64,000 nucleotides of DNA from Synechococcus sp. CC9902 (GTDB taxonomy: Bacteria > Cyanobacteriota > Cyanobacteriia > PCC-6307 > Cyanobiaceae). The translations under genes were made by a program, and so were the position numbers. Within the stretch, counting starts at the first letter, position 1. Every line of letters begins with the position of its first letter. A model generated the notes under the pieces. The model searched no databases. It was given only the letters and a program-made list of their open reading frames with translations, and had not been told where the DNA came from. The DNA is taken from the NCBI RefSeq assembly GCF_000012505.1, contig NC_007513.1, positions 558,001 through 622,000 of the forward strand. The letters run 5' to 3'. Positions 9,672-19,376 of this stretch are shown in pieces.

Positions 9672-11140
9672 GCTTGCGCGCACACCCAGTTCACCAGGGT
9701 GCGCACGCCGTAGCCGGTTGCTCCGGCTGGGTTCACCCCCTTGCCTTTATCGCTCCAGACAGGCCCAGCGATATCGATATGGGCCCAAGCCGTGTCTTGG
9801 CTAACGAATTCTTTGAGGAACAAGGCAGCGGTGATCGAGCCGCCTGGTCTCGGTCCGGTGTTTTTCATATCAGCCAGGAGCGACTTCAATCCTTTCTTGT
9901 AGGACTGGCGCAGTGGCATTCGCCAGAGACCTTCGCCACCCGCGTCGGCAGCTGTGTCTAGCGCTTCAGCAAGGGCTTCGTTGTTGGACCAATACCCCGC
10001 CATTTCATCGCCAAGTGCGACGACGCAGGCCCCGGTCAGCGTGGCTAAGTCCACAACGGCATCGGGCTTCTGCTCGCAGGCGTAGAGGAGTGCGTCGGCC
10101 AGGGTTAGCCGCCCTTCCGCATCGGTGTTGTTGATCTCAATCGTTGTGCCATTGGCGGCCGTCACAATGTCGCCTGGGTGAACGGCGGAGCCATTAACCA
10201 TGTTTTCGCAGGAGGCCACCACCATGTGCACCTCCACGCCGGCGGGCTTCAGTTCTCCAATAGACCGCATCGCCCCGAGCACGGATGCACTTCCGCCCAT
10301 ATCGAATTTCATCATGTCGATCTGAGCACCCCCCACTTTGAGGTTGTAACCGCCGGAATCAAAGGTGAGGCCTTTGCCCACAAGGGCGAGGCGACGCTTC
10401 ACCGCTCCTTCTGGGCGATAAATCAAATGGATGAATTTGGGTGGAAGATCCGAGCCCTGGCTCACTGCCAGAAACGCGCCCATGCCACGGGCTTCACAGT
10501 CGGCTCGCTCGAGGATGGTGAGTTCCATTCCGTAGTCGTGTGCCAACGCAGCAGCGGTTTCCGCTAATGCTGCAGGGGTGACGTAGTTCGGTGGAGCTGC
10601 CACAAGCTCGCGGGCCAGCTCAACGCCGGCGCACGTGGCATTAACGGGTTCGAGGCCAGCGGCGGCAGAGGCCGGTAAGCCAATGAGTTCAAGGGCCGTG
10701 GGGAGGCGACGTTCTTCGGGTTCCTTCTGGAAGCGTTGATCGGCGTACAGCGAGAGGCGAACGGCTTCGGCGCTAATACGGGCTGCATGGTCGGGATGGT
10801 GCGAATCCCAGGGCAGCTGAAGACCAAGGCAACCCTTGCAACCAATCGAGGCCTGGGCAGCGGCCGCCGCAGCTGCCCTGATGCCATCGAGATCAATGGC
10901 ATCAGCATCGCCAAGACCGATCAGCACGAGCCGCTGTGGGTTGCCATTGGCTAAGGGATGGAGCACCAGCTTTTGGCCCGTTTTGCCTTCAAAGGCCTGC
11001 TGGTTTAGGGCGCTGCTCACGCCTGGGAAGCGACTTTCCAGGTTCACCGCCGTGGTGGACGGATCTCCCTTGGGTAACCCGACGACCAGCACATCGCCGC
11101 TCCATTCCTTGACGTTGGTGGATGAGATGGAGAGCCGCAT
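9668..11140 (-). CDS. pepA: Leucyl aminopeptidase (M17)
   Basis: Cytosolic two-metal aminopeptidase. About 490 residues from the ATG at 11140; six more codons lie upstream, but MRLSIS... is the typical beginning. The N-terminal macro-like domain is followed by the catalytic domain with KGLTFDSGGYNLK (metal-binding Lys and Asp) and the family signature NTDAEGRLTLADAL. Length and order of motifs are normal for the family. It overlaps the small membrane protein gene downstream. Confidence 0.96.
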   Translation of the reverse strand: MRLSISSTNVKEWSGDVLVVGLPKGDPSTTAVNLESRFPGVSSALNQQAFEGKTGQKLVLHPLANGNPQRLVLIGLGDADAIDLDGIRAAAAAAAQASIGCKGCLGLQLPWDSHHPDHAARISAEAVRLSLYADQRFQKEPEERRLPTALELIGLPASAAAGLEPVNATCAGVELARELVAAPPNYVTPAALAETAAALAHDYGMELTILERADCEARGMGAFLAVSQGSDLPPKFIHLIYRPEGAVKRRLALVGKGLTFDSGGYNLKVGGAQIDMMKFDMGGSASVLGAMRSIGELKPAGVEVHMVVASCENMVNGSAVHPGDIVTAANGTTIEINNTDAEGRLTLADALLYACEQKPDAVVDLATLTGACVVALGDEMAGYWSNNEALAEALDTAADAGGEGLWRMPLRQSYKKGLKSLLADMKNTGPRPGGSITAALFLKEFVSQDTAWAHIDIAGPVWSDKGKGVNPAGATGYGVRTLVNWVCAQA

Positions 11141-11187
11141 GGGCTGACGCCGAGTCAAACCACGAGCGTAGCGATCCCTCTAGACAA

Positions 11188-11775
11188 CTAGAGATCAGCG
11201 GTGAATGGTGTGGCCCAGCGCTGTCTTGTTTCCTTATTAAAAGGTGGATTCCAGTGCTGGATTAGCTGTTGTTCGAGCCTGCGGCGGGCTCGTGTGTCCG
11301 TTGGGGCATCGGTGCAGAAGCGAATGCTGAGTTGATGGGCCATTTGGCAGCGTTGAAGGGCTTCGCCATAAGCAGATAAATAGGCCTTGCAATCGTGCTC
11401 CCCTTTCCAGCGCCGATCAGCGGCTTTGGTTTCCCCCACGTACAGCAGAAGGGGATGTTCAAGGTGGGGGGGACGGTCAAGCACGAAATAAATGGCGGCT
11501 CCCCGATGGGGGCTTTCAGCCCAGCGCCAGAAACTCAACGGGAGCGGGGTGAGCGCTAAGGGATCGATGGACGTCGGATCGATGGACGTGGCGGCATCAG
11601 CAACGTTGCCGCTCAATAAATCGCCTTGACCCGAGCCAAAGACGTCGCGGCGAAAACGTGGCGACTGAAAGTCGTGGAGTCGCTGCTGCCAGCCCCGCAA
11701 CTGCTCCGCAGTGATCGGGAGATCAGGAGTGGGTGTTGACCCCAGCGGAATGCCCGAGAACAGATCGCCTTGCAT
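11188..11775 (-). CDS. GIY-YIG nuclease-like protein
   Basis: About 195 residues from the ATG at 11775; the open frame continues to 11838. The C-terminal half matches the GIY-YIG fold: AAIYFV for the first strand, LLYVGET for the second with its Tyr, the Arg of ADRRW, a Glu in RRLEQQLIQHW and the closing Asn-Pro-Pro-Phe-Asn. The N-terminal ~90 residues are polar and low in complexity. It directly follows a helix-hairpin-helix gene with a 4 bp gap. The two folds are those joined in UvrC, so a DNA-processing role is plausible but inferred. Confidence 0.75.
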   Translation of the reverse strand: MQGDLFSGIPLGSTPTPDLPITAEQLRGWQQRLHDFQSPRFRRDVFGSGQGDLLSGNVADAATSIDPTSIDPLALTPLPLSFWRWAESPHRGAAIYFVLDRPPHLEHPLLLYVGETKAADRRWKGEHDCKAYLSAYGEALQRCQMAHQLSIRFCTDAPTDTRARRRLEQQLIQHWNPPFNKETRQRWATPFTADL

Positions 11776-11779
11776 GACT

Positions 11780-12361
11780 TCAACCGCGGGGCGGGAGCGA
11801 CGGGCCTGCCCGTCGCTGGCCGAAGGACACGCGACCAATCAAAGCCTCCACGCTGCTGGCCGGAAGGCAAAGCCGCTCTTGCAGGTCGGCTAGATCACGG
11901 AACCCGCGCAGGCGTCGCTCCCGCAGTAGTCCATGGATGCGTTGGTCTGGCCAAGCCAGGGATGTGAGTTCTTCGGAACTGGCGTTGTTCACATCGATGC
12001 AGCTCCTTACCGGTTGGAGCGGCGCATCGCCATACCAGTTGAAAACAAGGTGGGGTGCCCAAAGCTGGGCGAGATCGGTGGGAAGGTCGAGCAGACGAAA
12101 CAGGTCGTCAGCGGCAGCGAATTGAACCCCCCCGCGCTGAAGCCGCACAAGAAGGTCGGCCATGTCATCGGTGCAGCCGGGCAGTTCTCGCCACTGCTGT
12201 TGGCTGCCGCGGTTCACGTCGAGAAACCAGTTGCTCGGAAGGGCCGGTTCGGGCCTTGCAAGCGCGTTATTGGACGTTGCAGACGACCGTGCAGGGGGTA
12301 GTTGTCCAGTGGCTTGCAGCACACGTCTGGCCAGCGGATCTAACCAGTGGCTGCGGGGCAT
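11780..12361 (-). CDS. Helix-hairpin-helix (ComEA-like) protein
   Basis: About 193 residues. The C-terminal part has CIDVNNASSEELTSL, the classical opening of a ComEA-type HhH unit, followed by the hairpin RERRLRGFRDLADL. A second, more divergent HhH-like unit lies around residues 53-95 (VNRGSQQQWRELPG). The N-terminus is a conserved-looking amphipathic segment. HhH pairs bind DNA backbones. No signal peptide is seen, so unlike true ComEA it is probably cytosolic. Its partner gene downstream encodes a GIY-YIG fold. The start is placed at the second in-frame ATG; 12370 is possible. Confidence 0.75.
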   Translation of the reverse strand: MPRSHWLDPLARRVLQATGQLPPARSSATSNNALARPEPALPSNWFLDVNRGSQQQWRELPGCTDDMADLLVRLQRGGVQFAAADDLFRLLDLPTDLAQLWAPHLVFNWYGDAPLQPVRSCIDVNNASSEELTSLAWPDQRIHGLLRERRLRGFRDLADLQERLCLPASSVEALIGRVSFGQRRAGPSLPPRG

Positions 12362-12409
12362 TTCGCACAACGGACGTGGGCGAACCTTAACGACATGCCC
12401 CGTAGGTTG

Positions 12410-12754
12410 CTATTGGAAATCTTTCACGATCGTTTCACAGCCCCCTTTTGAATTGATGTAGTCCTTCATCAGGTCTTCAAAGCCAGGGCTGTTGTTCACC
12501 GTGCGGCGCTCGTCTGGACTCACCTGTTTGGCATCAAGGAACCGGTTGGCCAGTGAGAGGGCTTGTTCGGCCCCCATCGTTCCTGTCTGAATCAGGCATT
12601 TGGCGTTCGCTTGGGCAATGGTGACCAATGCCGTGGTGCGTTCCGTCTGCGCAACGGCGACGCTTGAGCCAAACCCAAGCAGGGTCCAACCGATCAACAC
12701 AACGGCAACGGCGTAAAGAGAGCGCTTTTTTGATAACCGGTTGGAGTGGTCCAT
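12410..12754 (-). CDS. Unrecognised exported or anchored small protein
   Basis: 114 residues from the ATG at 12754. The N-terminus has basic residues and then a ~22-residue hydrophobic core ending in SVAVAQ, which fits a Sec signal peptide with cleavage after Val-Ala. The mature part is about 75 residues, mostly helical, with two cysteines (AKCLIQ and GGCETI) that could form a disulfide in the periplasm. The frame is open further upstream into the neighbouring regulator gene, but the signal peptide fits this start. Function unknown. Confidence 0.7.
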   Translation of the reverse strand: MDHSNRLSKKRSLYAVAVVLIGWTLLGFGSSVAVAQTERTTALVTIAQANAKCLIQTGTMGAEQALSLANRFLDAKQVSPDERRTVNNSPGFEDLMKDYINSKGGCETIVKDFQ

Positions 12755-12788
12755 GCGTGCTTGTTTTGAGCTGTGGCTTTGTTTTGGT

Positions 12789-13535
12789 TCAGCGATGGGT
12801 TTTGTGGTGCCAGCGGGGAATCGGAGCGGGAGGGTCCACCAAGTTGTGTTGGAAGGCAATCAGCACGGCTTGGGTTCGATCTCGGGCTTCAAGTTTCCGG
12901 AGAAGGCTGGTTACAGCGTGTTTGATCGTGTCGATGGCGAGATGCAGTTGGTCGGCAATCTCTTGATTGCTGAGTCCCCGGCATAGACCTCGTAAAACAT
13001 CTTCCTCTCGCAGGCTGAGCACGTCGCTTAGCAGTGGTGGGCCGTCAAGGATGGGCCGGCGGCGGCTCTGCTGACAGACCCCTGTGATGGTCGGGTCCAT
13101 GTGGATCCCATCGCTATCCATCGCTTGGAGAACGCTCAGCACTCCACCATCGCCAAGGCGTTCACGGCTGCATAGGCCCTCACAGCCAGAGGCGATCGCT
13201 GCATCAATGGTGCTCAGCAGAGGGCGCTGAATCAACATCAAGCAGCGCAGTTTTGGATGCTGGGCCTTCGCTGCGGCCACCAAGGCTGGGCCTGAGCCGC
13301 TCTCGAGCAAATCAGTACAAACCAGGAGTTGAACGTCGTTCGCCGTGAGGCAGTTGAGGGCATCCTGCTCACTGGTTGCAGCGCCGACTAAGGGTCCAAT
13401 GCCCTCAAACAAATGCGTTAGGGCTGTGATAAACACTCGGTCTGCACTGGCGATGACTGTGCGTCGATCTCTCAGGACAGGAAGGCTGCGTGTTCTGATC
13501 TCACGCATGAGTGGTATTTGCGCAGTGAGGTTCAC
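12789..13535 (-). CDS. LuxR-family response regulator with divergent receiver
   Basis: 248 residues. The C-terminus is a clear LuxR/NarL helix-turn-helix (LSLREEDVLRGLCRGLSN, then QEIADQLHLAIDTIKHAV). The N-terminal ~120 residues resemble a CheY-type receiver by strand pattern, and an Asp sits in the VCTDLL strand where the phospho-acceptor belongs. The N-terminal acidic pair is reduced to one Asp, and the usual late Lys is missing (GLCSRE). It may be phosphorylation-independent or use another signal. No histidine kinase is adjacent. The second ATG (13508) is an alternative start. Confidence 0.85.
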   Translation of the reverse strand: MNLTAQIPLMREIRTRSLPVLRDRRTVIASADRVFITALTHLFEGIGPLVGAATSEQDALNCLTANDVQLLVCTDLLESGSGPALVAAAKAQHPKLRCLMLIQRPLLSTIDAAIASGCEGLCSRERLGDGGVLSVLQAMDSDGIHMDPTITGVCQQSRRRPILDGPPLLSDVLSLREEDVLRGLCRGLSNQEIADQLHLAIDTIKHAVTSLLRKLEARDRTQAVLIAFQHNLVDPPAPIPRWHHKTHR

Positions 13536-13644
13536 TCGGGGAGATGGTGGTCACTTCGGGAATGATGTCCATGGGGTGAACCCGCACTGCCAATGGTGAT
13601 AGGAAGTCTGCAGAATTTCCGTTAACGAACGACATTTCGAAGCG

Positions 13645-13974
13645 ATGGCCTTCTTCGATTCCGACATCGTCCAAGACGAGGCCAAGCGCCTGTTTGGCGA
13701 TTACCAGCAGTTGATGCAGTTGGGCAGCGAGTACGGCAAGTTTGATCGCGAAGGCAAGAAGAAATTCATTGAAACCATGGAGGAGCTCATGGGGCGCTAT
13801 CGCGTGTTCATGAAACGGTTTGAGCTGTCGGAAGACTTTCAGGCGAAGCTCACGGTGGAGCAGCTTCGCAGCCAGTTAGGGCAATTCGGCATTACCCCTG
13901 AGCAGATGTTTGAACAGATGAACACCACCTTGGAGCGGATGAAAGCTCAAATTGAGTTGCCCCCTTCGGACTGA
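13645..13974 (+). CDS. DUF1825 family protein
   Basis: 109 residues, helical and highly charged. I recognise it as DUF1825, a short cytosolic family nearly universal in cyanobacteria. It opens with [17 protein letters not shown] and contains the conserved [16 protein letters not shown] segment and a Met/Gln-rich C-terminal helix. No catalytic motif is visible and its role is unknown. It lies just upstream of tyrS in the same direction, with a 47 bp gap, so the two may be co-transcribed. Confidence 0.88.
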   Translation: MAFFDSDIVQDEAKRLFGDYQQLMQLGSEYGKFDREGKKKFIETMEELMGRYRVFMKRFELSEDFQAKLTVEQLRSQLGQFGITPEQMFEQMNTTLERMKAQIELPPSD

Positions 13975-14021
13975 AGGAGCACTCGTACGATCGCCTCAAC
14001 AGCTCTTCCATTTCCGTCCCC

Positions 14022-15269
14022 ATGCCGGAGACCAATCCGTCGTTGCCGTCATGGCTGAATCGCGGCATGGCCGACTTGTTTCCTGCAGGCGAGCCCAGCG
14101 ATGTGGATCAATCCTTGGCAGCGCGGTTAGCGGCAGCTGAGGCTGAGGGCCGTCCGTTGCGGGTGAAGCTGGGTATCGACCCTACGGGTAGCAACATCCA
14201 CCTGGGGCACAGCATTTTGTTCCGCAAGTTGCGGGCCTTTCAGGATGCCGGCCACATTGCGGTATTGATCATTGGGGATTTCACGGCTCGGATAGGCGAT
14301 CCCACGGGCAAGAGCGCGACGCGGGTGCAATTGAGCAAAAATGACGTTGCGGTGAATGCGTCCACCTACTTGCGCCAACTCGGGCAAGATCAGCCCAAAG
14401 AAACGGCGTTGCTCGATTTCGAGACCCCTGGTCGGCTGGAGGTTCGATACAACAGCGAATGGTTGGAGGGCATGGACCTTCCAGCGGTGATCGGATTGCT
14501 GGGCACCGGAACCGTGGGCCAGATGCTGGCGAAAGAAGATTTTTCGAACCGCTACAACAGCGGCACTCCCATTGCCTTGCATGAGTTTCTGTATCCCCTC
14601 CTTCAGGGGTACGACTCGGTGGCGGTCAACGCCGATGTGGAACTCGGGGGCACCGATCAAAAATTCAATGTGGCGATGGGCCGTGATTTGCAGAGGCATT
14701 TCGGCCGCGGCACCCAGTTCGGTTTGTTGTTGCCGATCTTGGTTGGTCTGGATGGGGCTCAAAAAATGAGCAAAACCCTCGGCAACACCGTGGGTCTGGA
14801 AGACGACCCCCTATCGATGTATTCCAAACTTGAGAAAGTCGGCGATACGGCGATCAACGACTACGTGACGTTGCTCACCGACCTCAATGTCGAGGCGTTG
14901 CCGGAGAACCCACGAGAGAAGCAGAAGGCGATGGCACTGGCGGTGACCGCAACGCGCCATGGCACGGATGCGGCCGCAAAAGCCCAGCTCGATGCTGGAA
15001 ACCTGGTTGGTGGTGCAGGTGATGCATCCGCTGATGTGCCTGAGGCCTCGTTGCTTGCGGTGAATTTCCCGGCGAAGGCTTTCTACTTGATGAGTGCTGT
15101 TGGTATCTGCGCCAGCAGTAGCGAAGCGCGGCGCCAAATCAAGGGGGGTGCTGCTCGCCTGGATGGGGAAAAAATCACCGATCCCAATCAGGAATTCGCC
15201 TCGGCCGCTGAGCTTGATGGCAGGGTGCTGCAGCTCGGCAAAAAAACCTTTCGGCGATTGACGGCATAA
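14022..15269 (+). CDS. tyrS: Tyrosyl-tRNA synthetase
   Basis: Class I aminoacyl-tRNA synthetase that charges tRNA-Tyr. 415 residues, normal length. The HIGH-type motif is HLGH in [12 protein letters not shown] near residue 60; the KMSKS-type loop reads KMSKT near 250. A C-terminal S4 RNA-binding domain is present ([19 protein letters not shown]). An ATG start with a typical N-terminus follows DUF1825 directly. Confidence 0.96.
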   Translation: MPETNPSLPSWLNRGMADLFPAGEPSDVDQSLAARLAAAEAEGRPLRVKLGIDPTGSNIHLGHSILFRKLRAFQDAGHIAVLIIGDFTARIGDPTGKSATRVQLSKNDVAVNASTYLRQLGQDQPKETALLDFETPGRLEVRYNSEWLEGMDLPAVIGLLGTGTVGQMLAKEDFSNRYNSGTPIALHEFLYPLLQGYDSVAVNADVELGGTDQKFNVAMGRDLQRHFGRGTQFGLLLPILVGLDGAQKMSKTLGNTVGLEDDPLSMYSKLEKVGDTAINDYVTLLTDLNVEALPENPREKQKAMALAVTATRHGTDAAAKAQLDAGNLVGGAGDASADVPEASLLAVNFPAKAFYLMSAVGICASSSEARRQIKGGAARLDGEKITDPNQEFASAAELDGRVLQLGKKTFRRLTA

Positions 15270-15355
15270 CGCGTGGCTGTTGGGTTTTTCGACACTGTCT
15301 TGGATTCAGACCCTTGGTTAAATGATCTTGGCCATGCAGGGCGGGTGCCCGCGAC

Positions 15356-16234
15356 GTGATGAAGCCTCACTGTGTTCTTGATGCTCAGGCTGGCTTGGCG
15401 GAAGGTCCCCACTGGTGGGCAGAGAAAGGTATTTTTCTTTGGGTGGATATCGAAGCCTCGCGGGTGGGCTTATTCGATCCGGTCGCCCGCAGCAATCGAT
15501 TTTTGGATTTGCCCTCCCATGTGGGGGCCGTGGTCCCAACCACGACGGGCGATTTAGTTGCCGCGACGGCCAAGGGGTTTGTGCGACTCAATCCGCAAAG
15601 CGGAGTTTTGACTGCCCTTTGCGATCCTGAACCTGGACGTTCGGAACATCGCTTCAACGATGGAAAGTGCGATTCCTGGGGACGGTTTTGGGCGGGAACG
15701 ATGGCCTACGACTTCAGCCCTGGCGCAGGATCACTTTGGCGGTTGAACAACGATTTCAGCTGCAGTTTGCAATGGCAAGAGCTCACGATTTCGAACGGTT
15801 TGGCCTGGAGCCTTGATCGACGTTTTTTGTATTTGATTGATTCGCCGACTCTGACGGTGATGGCTTTTCCTCTGACGTCGACCGGTTCACTAGCAGGCCA
15901 TCCCACTGCATGCATCACCATTCCGGCGGAGTGGGATGCCCTACCCGATGGGATGTGCATTGATGCGGAGGGCAAGCTGTGGATCGCCCTATTTGGTGGG
16001 GGTGCCGTCACCCGTTGGGATCCTCTGGATGGTCGGTTGATGCAAACGGTGGAGCTTCCCTGTCGCCAGGTCACCTCCTGTTGTTTTGGTGGCCCTGATT
16101 TGGATCAGCTGTTGATCACCACAGCGCGTCGGGGCCTTGATGCTCAAGCACTAGGGGAACAGCCCTTGGCAGGAGGTTTGTTTCAGCTGAGCCCTGGTAT
16201 TAAGGGATGCCGATCTGAAATGTTTCGAGTTTAG
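15356..16234 (+). CDS. SMP-30/gluconolactonase family protein
   Basis: 292 residues forming a six-bladed beta-propeller of the SMP-30/gluconolaconase/LRE family. The metal-site and family motifs are visible: EGPHWW with the metal-ligand Glu near residue 17, RFNDGKCDSWGRFWAGTM, ISNGLAWS with the Asn ligand, and LPDGMCIDAEGKLWIA with the Asp ligand. A sugar lactonase is the usual role; the substrate cannot be read from sequence. It starts at GTG 15356 or at the ATG three bases later. No sugar pathway genes are beside it. Confidence 0.88.
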   Translation: MMKPHCVLDAQAGLAEGPHWWAEKGIFLWVDIEASRVGLFDPVARSNRFLDLPSHVGAVVPTTTGDLVAATAKGFVRLNPQSGVLTALCDPEPGRSEHRFNDGKCDSWGRFWAGTMAYDFSPGAGSLWRLNNDFSCSLQWQELTISNGLAWSLDRRFLYLIDSPTLTVMAFPLTSTGSLAGHPTACITIPAEWDALPDGMCIDAEGKLWIALFGGGAVTRWDPLDGRLMQTVELPCRQVTSCCFGGPDLDQLLITTARRGLDAQALGEQPLAGGLFQLSPGIKGCRSEMFRV

Positions 16235-16253
16235 GTATTAATATCGTTCTTTC

Positions 16254-17174
16254 CTAGATGAAGAAGCGGCGCCAAAAGTTTGGTTTTTGTAATTGTCTTT
16301 TGAAGTCATCTGGCGTGCTTAGGCAGTCTCTCCAGTCGCCAAAGTTCTGTTGGAACAGGGCTTCGATCTTTGGTTCTTGTGCGATTCGAGATTCCAGTCG
16401 GTCTTGAACAGCTTTGTCAAACCAGGCTGGTAATTTAATTCCTTTTTTGGAGTGAAATCTTCGGAGATAGTTGTGTTCAATTGCGTCTTTTGAGGGAGAT
16501 ACATTGCTATGGCCGCTGACTTGTCCAATGCAATCACTGAGGTTGCGCCCGTCATTGGAAATGCTCTGGATTAAAAGATCTCCTGGGGTATTGCAATTCT
16601 TGGTGAAGTCGTCGAAATCGATCCCGAGCACTTGTCCTTTAAGCCGGTTGCGGAGGCTGTTGACCAGGCTTGGGTAGTTGAAGTAAAAACGCTGCTCGAG
16701 ATTCTGGTTCTGAAAATCTAAAAAGCCTTTAGCTGCAGCGAGACGCCCACTGGATGCAAATTCTAAAATTGGGTAAGTGTTGCCAAAATTACGTCTTGGA
16801 TCCGATAATTGAGAATATAAAGAGCAGTAAGATGAAAAAGGATTGCGAAAACAAAGAACCCAAGTGATGTTTTTAATCCCTGACTGGTATAAAGTATGTT
16901 CAATTTTTTCTGGATAGTCGTGGTGGAAGCGATATTCAAAATTTTCAGCAGATACTAATAAGCAGCCATCACGCATTAGTTTTTTGCTTTTGCGCGCAAA
17001 CATGCGGATCCAATCTGTATCGGGCAAATTGGCGAAATTATTGTGATGTGGTTTCCTGCTTTTTGGGTAGTAAATGCCAGCTTTTAATAATTCACTGGAT
17101 GCGTTATTGCAGCTGCGCTGAAACGATGTAGTGCCTGTTTTGTGGAGGCCGGCATGAATTACAGCGCGCAGCAT
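16254..17174 (-). CDS. Sulfotransferase-like protein, low GC
   Basis: 306 residues. The N-terminus carries the PAPS-binding P-loop-like motif HAGLHKTGTTSFQ at residues 7-19. A Ser-rich segment LLVSAENFEYRF near residue 95 and a WVLCFRNPFSSYCSLYSQ stretch near 130 match the 3'-phosphate-binding site of sulfotransferases. It probably transfers sulfate from PAPS to a surface glycan or other acceptor; that is inference. Base composition is visibly more AT-rich than the flanking pyrF and SMP-30 genes, with many TTT and ATT codons, so it may have been acquired. Divergent from pyrF. Confidence 0.78.
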   Translation of the reverse strand: MLRAVIHAGLHKTGTTSFQRSCNNASSELLKAGIYYPKSRKPHHNNFANLPDTDWIRMFARKSKKLMRDGCLLVSAENFEYRFHHDYPEKIEHTLYQSGIKNITWVLCFRNPFSSYCSLYSQLSDPRRNFGNTYPILEFASSGRLAAAKGFLDFQNQNLEQRFYFNYPSLVNSLRNRLKGQVLGIDFDDFTKNCNTPGDLLIQSISNDGRNLSDCIGQVSGHSNVSPSKDAIEHNYLRRFHSKKGIKLPAWFDKAVQDRLESRIAQEPKIEALFQQNFGDWRDCLSTPDDFKRQLQKPNFWRRFFI

Positions 17175-17212
17175 CGGATGAACCGTGATGGTGTGGAGGA
17201 AGGCCCTTCAGG

Positions 17213-17968
17213 ATGGAGGTAGATCTTTCCTCTGATGTGGCTCTGCTGCACTCTGCCAACCCCGCTGACCAGATCATTGTGGCCCTCGACGGCATGGCCC
17301 CTGATCAAGCGCTTGCTTTCAGTGTGCAGGTGGAAGGGTTGCGTTGGGTGAAGGTGGGGCTGGAGCTGTTCGTGCAGGCGGGGCCTGAGGTGGTGGCTCA
17401 GCTGCGGGAGCAGGACTTGCGGGTGTTTCTCGATCTCAAATTTCACGACATCCCGGCCACGATGGCCGGTGCCTGCCGGCGGGCGGCTGCGCTTGGGGCT
17501 GAGCTGATCACAGTGCATGCCTGTGCCGGCAGCGAAGCTCTGAACGCCGCGCAATCTGCAGCAATGGAGGGAGCTCAAAGCAGCGGGCAGCCCTCGCCAA
17601 CTCTTCTGGCAGTGACGGTGCTCACAAGTTGGGAGGAGCAGCGTTTACAGCGGGAACTCGCCATCAGCCAAGGCATCGCTCCGCGGGTTTCGGCCTTGGC
17701 CCAGCTATCGGCCACTGCCGGTATCGGTGGATGTGTGTGTTCGCCTTGGGAGGCCGCGGCATTACGGGCTCAACATCCCGAGCCGTTTGCATTGATCACG
17801 CCCGGGATTCGCCTCAAAGGCGCTGCGGTGGGTGATCAAGCGCGGGTGATGGGGCCGGCTGAGGCGATGACAGCAGGCGCAACACAGCTGGTAATCGGAC
17901 GACCGATCACCAGAGCCAACGACCCCAGTGCAGCATTTAACGCTTGCTGTCGAGAGCTCAGAACTTGA
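17213..17968 (+). CDS. pyrF: Orotidine 5'-phosphate decarboxylase
   Basis: Last step of UMP synthesis. 251 residues, TIM barrel. The active-site tetrad is visible in [12 protein letters not shown] near residue 80 (Asp, Lys, Asp), with the phosphate-binding ITPGIRLKG near 200 and [12 protein letters not shown] near the end. The N-terminal ~18 residues before IIVALDG are longer than average, so a later start is possible. Its last 11 bases overlap the convergent barrel gene. Confidence 0.95.
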   Translation: MEVDLSSDVALLHSANPADQIIVALDGMAPDQALAFSVQVEGLRWVKVGLELFVQAGPEVVAQLREQDLRVFLDLKFHDIPATMAGACRRAAALGAELITVHACAGSEALNAAQSAAMEGAQSSGQPSPTLLAVTVLTSWEEQRLQRELAISQGIAPRVSALAQLSATAGIGGCVCSPWEAAALRAQHPEPFALITPGIRLKGAAVGDQARVMGPAEAMTAGATQLVIGRPITRANDPSAAFNACCRELRT

Positions 17969-19376
17969 AGTTCAAGCCTCCTTGCACTTGCCAACTGGTG
18001 CCACGATTGCCAGCCCAGAGCAACCCTCCACCACGGGCGTACACCCCCATCGAGGTGTCTTGGAAGTTGAAGGTGGTGTAGTCGAGGCCCAGTTCCACGA
18101 GGGCGGCATGGTCGTCGTTGCCATTCACGTCCCAGCGTTGGCTCTTGCCAGATTCGAGGTAACTCACTTTTTGGTGGTCACCGCTCATCCCCCAGTCGGC
18201 GGCCCAGCCCACCCGCAGCGAGGGTAAGAGTAATGATCGTTCGCCATCACGGATGGGAATGGCGAACTTCACGGAGAGCTCACTTCCCAGTTGGTCGACT
18301 TCCATCTCATGGAAGCGGAGACGATCACGCCGGTTGGCGCCGTGTTCGCTGAACTTGTCGAGGCTGGTGTTGGTGTAACTCAGTTGGGCCTGAGGTTCGA
18401 TGATCCAGTCACCGCTTTGTAGTGGTGCACCGATGTTGAGCACGCCAGTCCAGGAATTGCCGCTTCGGTCTCCCTTGGCGGTTTCACCATCGATCTTGCG
18501 GCGATGCTCACCGTCATAGCCGCCGGCGCTGACCATGCCGCGCAAGTAGAAGTCGCTGGTCCAGTACTCGGCGTAGGCACCACCACCCCAACCATCGCTA
18601 TCCCAGCTGCCGCGTGCACCATCTGTGCCGTTCATCACCGCATAGGTGCCAAACAGGCCGATCCGGGTTTCATCGTTGATGGGAATGTCGAAGCCGATCT
18701 GGCTGCCGCCATTGCTGAAGTTGGCGTAGCGATCGCCAGCGGCACCGTTGCTACTACCGCCGCCAAAGCCGCGCACCCAAGCATTCAGCCCGGGCTCATT
18801 CACCTCGTTGGTGAACAGCAAGCCATGGGGCTCCAAAACCTCCCCGTAGCTCAGTCCGTCCACCGTGATGACCATGCCATCTGCATCGGTATCGGCTTCG
18901 ATGCCAACGGCGTTGAGCTGGGCCATGTCGTTGCGATCGAGCGTCCGCTCGAGGTATGTCTCTGCTTCAACGTCATCGAGCTGATCGCTTTTGAACCAGA
19001 GCGGGCGGAGTGGTTCAGCGGGGCGTGGCTCGGGCGTGGCGTCCGGTGTGGCTTTAAGAGCGGCTTCCTCCATCACCTCCTGGAATTGCCGATACGGCGG
19101 AGCAGGCGGGAATTGAGTACAGGGCCCAAAGCACGACGGAACGATCACCATTCGTTTGGACTTGTCTGGCTTGTTCGACTTCTTTGATTGATTTGACCGC
19201 TTGGGCTTATCGGGTTCCTCGGGGGTTGAATCCGGCAGGCAGACTTCGCTGCCAAAAGGATCAACCGTGCAGCTCTCGGCTTGGGCCGGTTGATGTGCCA
19301 TGACGATCTCCAGCATCAGTAGACCCATTCCTGCAGCCAGAAGTGTTTGCAGGCTTGGGATTGAGCGCCAGAACAT
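17958..19376 (-). CDS. Outer membrane protein with autotransporter-type beta-barrel
   Basis: 472 residues. An N-terminal hydrophobic segment (residues 9-33) fits a signal peptide. Next comes a Lys/Ser/Pro-rich linker (about 45-75), then an acidic helical segment. The C-terminal ~280 residues alternate polar and hydrophobic residues in strands with Gly and aromatic girdles ([34 protein letters not shown]), and the protein ends in Phe-Lys-Phe: an autotransporter beta-domain pattern. There is no long passenger domain, so it may be a stand-alone barrel. Function in the cell surface is inferred only. Its 3' end overlaps pyrF. Confidence 0.82.
   Translation of the reverse strand: MFWRSIPSLQTLLAAGMGLLMLEIVMAHQPAQAESCTVDPFGSEVCLPDSTPEEPDKPKRSNQSKKSNKPDKSKRMVIVPSCFGPCTQFPPAPPYRQFQEVMEEAALKATPDATPEPRPAEPLRPLWFKSDQLDDVEAETYLERTLDRNDMAQLNAVGIEADTDADGMVITVDGLSYGEVLEPHGLLFTNEVNEPGLNAWVRGFGGGSSNGAAGDRYANFSNGGSQIGFDIPINDETRIGLFGTYAVMNGTDGARGSWDSDGWGGGAYAEYWTSDFYLRGMVSAGGYDGEHRRKIDGETAKGDRSGNSWTGVLNIGAPLQSGDWIIEPQAQLSYTNTSLDKFSEHGANRRDRLRFHEMEVDQLGSELSVKFAIPIRDGERSLLLPSLRVGWAADWGMSGDHQKVSYLESGKSQRWDVNGNDDHAALVELGLDYTTFNFQDTSMGVYARGGGLLWAGNRGTSWQVQGGLNFKF

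Noticed and set aside
13645..15269. Possible third RNA gene or riboswitch before DUF1825/tyrS
   Set aside because: The 5' region shows no T-box, specifier loop or long hairpin; cyanobacterial tyrS does not usually carry a T-box.
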